Assembly (NCBI GenBank): GCA_023230175.1
Contig: JALNXV010000114.1
Coordinates: 1 to 9,346, forward strand
Source of the DNA: Candidatus Cloacimonadota bacterium
GTDB lineage: Bacteria > Cloacimonadota > Cloacimonadia > Cloacimonadales > WRIO01
Length of the DNA stretch: 9,346 nt
Direction: 5' to 3'
A model generated the notes under the pieces. It saw only the letters and a program-made list of their open reading frames with translations, searched no databases and had not been told where the DNA came from. Below are positions 6,526 to 9,346 of the stretch, piece by piece (position 1 is the first letter of the stretch; each line of letters begins with the position of its first letter). The position numbers were made by a program, and so were the translations under genes.

Positions 6526-6576
6526 TTACTCTTAGAGTAACTATTTATTTTATCACAATTTTTCGTGCTTGAATAA
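6526..6576 (-). promoter_or_regulatory. gltX promoter with leader palindrome
   Basis: Minus strand: TGTGATAAAAT (6547-6557), an extended -10 type element (GATAAA at 6549-6554), with a weak TTATTC (6571-6576) as the possible -35. Just downstream, TTACTCTTAGAGTAA (6526-6540) is a perfect inverted repeat with 7-bp arms. It falls near the predicted transcript start and abuts the ribosome site AAAGGA, so it could act as an operator or as a 5' hairpin. Confidence 0.5.
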
Positions 6577-6597
6577 TCGCTCGTACTTCTTTATAAT
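6569..6597 (+). promoter_or_regulatory. Promoter of tRNA-Gly
   Basis: TTGAAT (6569-6574), a 17-bp spacer, and a perfect TATAAT (6592-6597) form a near-consensus sigma-A promoter. The predicted start near 6604 leaves about a dozen bases of leader before the tRNA. Its -35 overlaps the likely -35 of the divergent gltX promoter. Confidence 0.85.
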
Positions 6598-6616
6598 GAT
6601 ACTCGCATCTCATCCT

Positions 6617-6690
6617 GCAGGTGTAGTTCAATGGTAGAACACTACCTTGCCAAGGTAGTTACGCGGGTTCGATTCCCGTCACCTGCTCCA
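6617..6690 (+). tRNA. tRNA-Gly (anticodon GCC)
   Basis: 74 nt with encoded CCA. Acceptor GCAGGTG pairs with CACCTGC; the D arm is GTTC/GAAC with an AATGGTA loop; the anticodon stem CTACC/GGTAG with loop TTGCCAA gives GCC; the T arm is GCGGG/CCCGT with loop TTCGATT; the discriminator base is T. It reads GGC and GGT (Gly). It is a single-gene unit with its own promoter and terminator. Confidence 0.97.
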
Positions 6691-6701
6691 TCGACCAATT
6701 T

Positions 6702-6725
6702 GTGCTGATTAGTCAGCACTTTTTT
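6702..6725 (+). terminator. Intrinsic terminator of tRNA-Gly
   Basis: GTGCTGA-TTAG-TCAGCAC, a perfect 7-bp stem with a four-base loop, followed by six T, 11 bases after the tRNA 3' end. In the opposite direction there is no T run, so it should not stop transcription arriving from the right-hand operon. Confidence 0.92.
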
Positions 6726-6738
6726 CTATCATATAGTA

Positions 6739-7764
6739 CTATTCTTCGTAACTATCATCGTCGGATTGATTATCGACTTTTTTATTCTCGGATTGATTTT
6801 TTAAATCATTTATCAACTTATCGAGTTCTTTTTGCTGTTCTTCGCTTAATTGCTGAGCGACTTTGATTTCTTCATAAACCCTTGTCGCCTGATCGATTGA
6901 AACTCTTAGATAACGGTCTTTATATTTTTTAAAGAGTTCTTCAACTACATCAAGAAAATAAGGAAGGAAAGGGGTGAGAAGAATAAAAGCTCCAGCAAAG
7001 CCAGATAAAAGAATTAGGTAAGTATTACTTGTAAAGAAATAAGTAGCGAGCACTCCACCGGCAAAACCAATAAGGATTATTGGTGCAGCCAGCCATGATG
7101 CCCGATAATAGTCGCCATTAAATTCGCTTTTAAATACTTTCAAACCTTGACGATGAACAGAATAAGCGATTTTCCCTGGCAAAGCAGACATCGAAAGGGC
7201 GAGATGAGGAACGATCGAATTCCGCCCAATAAAATGCATAAAAGCTAAAAGCGATAAACCACCGCTAATCAAACTTGCAACAGTTGATATAAATAAGACG
7301 GTGGCGTTTTCCTCATATGCTTGTAAAGCATTCTGATACATGCCATTTGTGATTAAAGCCGTAATGCCTTGAAATTCTTGAGCAAAGGAAGCGTCGTTTG
7401 TTAGATACACTTGTAGCATAATGAAAATAACAACAAACGAGAGACCAAAATAAATAAGGGCGGCTTTTAAAAATGAGGAAATTACTTGGTAAGCACCATT
7501 CAGTGTTGGTGTAAACGCCACTTTATAAAAGGCAAAGAAATTTCTTTGACTAAGCGGCATCCCTTTAGCAAAGGAACTATTTGTAAGTTGTAAGCATATA
7601 TAAATAGGAAGAATAATTATCGGCACAAGCAAAACAAACAAATAACTGCCCAAAAGGCCAATGGCAAGTGAGGCGAGAACAAAAACAGTAAAGGAAAAGG
7701 CAATGGCTAATTTACTAGCCAAATGTTTTCGATATGTTTGAAATGCTTTTTGTGCGATGTTCAT
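6739..7764 (-). CDS. Six-TM membrane protein of unknown function, last gene of the deoD operon
   Basis: 341 residues; I do not recognise the family. Hydrophobic segments at about 18-40, 42-60, 97-121, 153-177, 223-243 and 247-270 suggest six transmembrane helices in three pairs. The N-terminus is short and basic. Residues 271-341 form a charged, probably cytoplasmic tail with coiled-coil character (EELFKKYKDRYLR, then SEEQQKELDKLINDL), ending in an acidic DDDSYEE. No transporter signature or catalytic motif is apparent. Its ATG overlaps the stop of the preceding NERD-like gene by four bases (ATGA) and has no Shine-Dalgarno of its own. Translation is therefore probably coupled and the two products may work together. 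The stop is TAG. No clear terminator follows; transcription could run antisense through tRNA-Gly toward gltX. Confidence 0.85.
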   Translation of the reverse strand: MNIAQKAFQTYRKHLASKLAIAFSFTVFVLASLAIGLLGSYLFVLLVPIIILPIYICLQLTNSSFAKGMPLSQRNFFAFYKVAFTPTLNGAYQVISSFLKAALIYFGLSFVVIFIMLQVYLTNDASFAQEFQGITALITNGMYQNALQAYEENATVLFISTVASLISGGLSLLAFMHFIGRNSIVPHLALSMSALPGKIAYSVHRQGLKVFKSEFNGDYYRASWLAAPIILIGFAGGVLATYFFTSNTYLILLSGFAGAFILLTPFLPYFLDVVEELFKKYKDRYLRVSIDQATRVYEEIKVAQQLSEEQQKELDKLINDLKNQSENKKVDNQSDDDSYEE

Positions 7765-8381
7765 TTTTTGTGATTTAGATTTAACCGGTCAATTTCTTTA
7801 ACAGCGGCATCAAGGGCTTTTTCATCAATTGCTTCAACATCTTGATTTTCCAGCGCCTTAATCAGTTTCCTTAGTTGTCCTCGCGAAACGAAGAAATTAG
7901 TTTTCGACGTTCTAGAAAAGGGTTCAACGTGACAGTCATCATTGATGACAACAACCGATATTAGCATATTTTTGTCAATTTGGGTAATCATTGACAATTG
8001 ATTAATATTTTCTGTATTAACTTTTAAGGGATTATCGATATAGCGTTTTTTCTTCTTATTAAGGTAATGAATCCAAGAGGCGTCATTTTCCTTTGCGCTA
8101 ATCGCGCCGCGATAATAGCAGTCCTTAATCACATAAATCCATTTTGTGCCGAATAAAATGTGATTAATTGTGCGAATTTCGTTTCCCTGACGTGATAAGC
8201 CAAACTGATTTATCAAATAGAAATCATAATCAAGGGCGATTTTATAAATTAATCGACCATAGTTACGTACATAGCGATGACTTAAAATGCTCCTTTTGAT
8301 CGGTTTGAAAAAAAGGATGAAAAGAAGAAGCAATCCGGCTAGCGAAGCCGTGACTATGAACGCTATTTGTAAATCAGTCAT
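7761..8381 (-). CDS. Membrane-anchored NERD-like domain protein with degenerate active site
   Basis: About 206 residues from ATG at 8381; an in-frame TTG two codons earlier (8387) is an alternative start with no better ribosome site. Positions below count from the TTG. One hydrophobic anchor at 7-27 is followed by a basic stretch, then a domain at about 37-175 whose pattern fits NERD (nuclease-related domain): INHILFGTKWIYVIKDCYYRG (74-94), the downstream NPLKVNTENINQL (119-131), then LISVVVINDD (142-151). In NERD proteins the first segment reads roughly I-D-H-h-h-x-G-x-x-G-h-h-V-I-E-x-K-N. Here Asp is N75, Glu is K88 and Lys is C90, so nuclease activity looks lost. The gene lies nine bases after deoD and overlaps the next gene by four bases. 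Inference: a binding or structural role at the membrane. The NERD call rests on pattern memory. Confidence 0.8.
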   Translation of the reverse strand: MTDLQIAFIVTASLAGLLLLFILFFKPIKRSILSHRYVRNYGRLIYKIALDYDFYLINQFGLSRQGNEIRTINHILFGTKWIYVIKDCYYRGAISAKENDASWIHYLNKKKKRYIDNPLKVNTENINQLSMITQIDKNMLISVVVINDDCHVEPFSRTSKTNFFVSRGQLRKLIKALENQDVEAIDEKALDAAVKEIDRLNLNHKK

Positions 8382-8390
8382 TAACAATAA

Positions 8391-9110
8391 TTATGCGAAA
8401 GACTCGGCAACTTCAATTGCAACTTCGATCATTTTTCCTAGACCGAGTTGTCTTTGCTCACTAGTCGCTTTTTCCGGTTTTATAAAATGATCAGTAACCG
8501 TCAATAAACATAGAGCTTTTTTACCTAAGCGAGATGCGGTTGCATATAAACTATACGACTCCATCTCGACACCCATAACGCCAAGGGCGGCCCACTTTTT
8601 CCAAGAGTTTGGATCAACATCATAAAATATGTCAGCGGACAAAATATTGCCGACTTTTAGAGGCATCTTCTTGCTTTTCAAGACTTCGTAAGTTTTGAAC
8701 AATAATTCAAAATCAGCACAAGCCGAATATGTTCCACCTTTTAAATCAAATTGCGAAGCCCAATTTGAATCAGTCGAGGCGGTCTGACACACGAGTACAT
8801 CGAATAAATCGATGTTATTTTGATAAGCTCCGCATGTACCAATACGAATTATAGATTCGACGCCATATCCCGTGTAAAGTTCGTGTGAGTAAATGCCAAT
8901 TGATGGCTGGCCCATACCTGAGGCCATAACCGAAACGCGCTTTCCGTTTTTAGTAAAGCCTGTATAGCCAAGAATCCCGCGAACTTGATTGACCAATTTA
9001 ACGTCCTTTAAATATGTTTCGGCAATCCATTTTGCCCGAAGCGGATCGCCCGGCATTAAGACAACTTTGGCAAATGCTCCGTTTTCTGCGTTGATGTGTG
9101 GTGTTCCCAT
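8391..9110 (-). CDS. deoD: Purine-nucleoside phosphorylase, DeoD type
   Basis: 239 residues, the normal length of the hexameric DeoD family. It splits purine (deoxy)ribonucleosides with phosphate into base and (deoxy)ribose-1-phosphate in the cytosol, for nucleoside salvage. Seen: the family start TPHINAENGAFA with H5 from the neighbouring subunit site, phosphate-binding MPGDPLRAK (19-27; G21, R25), R44 (NQVRG), IIRIGTCGA (87-95; R89 and T92 where E. coli has Ser), the nucleoside site GVEMES (180-185), and catalytic D207 (TVTDH) with R220 (SEQRQ) as the E. coli Asp204/Arg217 equivalents. All key residues are intact. A strong AAGGAGG site lies 13-14 bases before ATG. It sits 21 bp after the RDD gene and 9 bp before the NERD-like gene, so it is probably part of one operon. 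Confidence 0.97.
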   Translation of the reverse strand: MGTPHINAENGAFAKVVLMPGDPLRAKWIAETYLKDVKLVNQVRGILGYTGFTKNGKRVSVMASGMGQPSIGIYSHELYTGYGVESIIRIGTCGAYQNNIDLFDVLVCQTASTDSNWASQFDLKGGTYSACADFELLFKTYEVLKSKKMPLKVGNILSADIFYDVDPNSWKKWAALGVMGVEMESYSLYATASRLGKKALCLLTVTDHFIKPEKATSEQRQLGLGKMIEVAIEVAESFA

Positions 9111-9120
9111 AATAAGTAAT

Positions 9121-9130
9121 TCTCCTCCTT
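9121..9130 (-). promoter_or_regulatory. Strong Shine-Dalgarno of deoD
   Basis: Minus strand AAGGAGGAGA, a full anti-16S match, lies right after the RDD stop codon. It is 10-14 bases from the deoD ATG, slightly long, but it is the only strong ribosome site in this operon. The two downstream genes lack one and probably rely on coupling. Confidence 0.7.
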
Positions 9131-9131
9131 A

Positions 9132-9346
9132 TTAATCAATATCGATTACTTGTGTAGCGGCGACATAATCATAAAATCCAATGCGTTGCTTTGAAAAAAG
9201 CAAAACCATCGTATCAGCGAATGCGCTTATTCCAAATGTCAAAATAAACAGGAACGTTCGAATCATTTCGCGCAAGAAAATGGTTCGAAAGTCAATATCC
9301 GCACCATCCTTACGAACGATACGAATTTTAAAGAAGCGCTTGCCAA
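9132..9346 (-). CDS. RDD family membrane protein, C-terminal part (cut by window edge)
   Basis: The last 70 codons of a gene that enters from beyond the right edge; read in frame from 9344 to the TAA at 9132-9134. The translation begins GKRFFKIRIVRKDG, continues IDFRTIFLREMIRTFLFIL, has a membrane segment, and ends LLFSKQRIGFYDYVAATQVI. This matches the end of the RDD domain (L-G-K-x-x-x-x-x-R-V-V, then R-E, a TM helix, S-x-x-R-x-G-x-x-D-x-x-A-x-T-x-V). RDD proteins are small multi-TM proteins, some of them implicated in ion or small-molecule transport; the substrate here is unknown. The stop lies just before the deoD ribosome site, so it is the upstream member of that operon. Confidence 0.88.
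   Translation of the reverse strand, partial: GKRFFKIRIVRKDGADIDFRTIFLREMIRTFLFILTFGISAFADTMVLLFSKQRIGFYDYVAATQVIDID

Noticed and set aside
6514..6616. T-box or other riboswitch in the gltX leader
   Set aside because: The predicted leader is only about 30 bases, and no T-box sequence or specifier stem is visible. Only a short palindrome is present.
8382..8387. TTG at 8387 as the true start of the NERD-like gene
   Set aside because: The ATG two codons later is a better codon, no ribosome site favours the TTG, and the two extra residues precede the membrane anchor. It remains possible.

Overview
The window is AT-rich bacterial DNA from a low-GC Gram-positive lineage, either Bacillota or a Mycoplasmatota-like relative. 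The signs are AT-rich intergenic regions with sigma-A type promoters (TTGAAA-17-TAATAT and TTGAAT-17-TATAAT), purine-rich Shine-Dalgarno sites, a lipobox lipoprotein, a clostridial-type long glutamyl-tRNA synthetase, and CCA-encoding tRNA genes. UGA is used as a stop (the gltX stop, and the stop of the NERD-like gene) and tryptophan is UGG, so the standard code 11 applies and a UGA-Trp mycoplasma is ruled out. I cannot place it below phylum level from this sequence.

Layout, left to right. (1) 15-2141, minus: a 708-residue protein with four membrane segments, a long Pro/Ala/Glu-rich region carrying six copies of a short helical motif and a six-cysteine double CPC motif, and a conserved C-terminal domain of unknown function. 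(2) 2296-3150, minus: a diacylglycerol/lipid kinase. It is divergent from (3), 3261-4655, plus: a secreted M28 zinc peptidase lipoprotein. The 110-bp gap between them holds a 14-bp perfect palindrome resembling a catabolite-response element. (4) 4752-6513, minus: gltX followed 22 bp later by tRNA-Glu(CUC), its cognate substrate, and a shared terminator. (5) 6569-6725, plus: a compact tRNA-Gly(GCC) unit with its own promoter and terminator, divergent from gltX. (6) 6739-9346, minus: a tight apparent operon running RDD membrane protein (cut by the window edge), deoD, a membrane-anchored degenerate NERD-domain protein, and a six-TM membrane protein. Gaps are 21 and 9 bp, and the last pair overlaps by 4 bp.

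Most of the content is housekeeping: nucleoside salvage, tRNA charging, lipid phosphorylation and peptide scavenging. The less ordinary parts are the repeat-bearing membrane protein at the left edge, the NERD-like protein that has lost its presumed nuclease residues inside the deoD operon, and several short perfect palindromes at promoters. No mobile elements, CRISPR arrays, phage genes or rRNA genes are visible. No gene-free stretch exceeds 300 bp.
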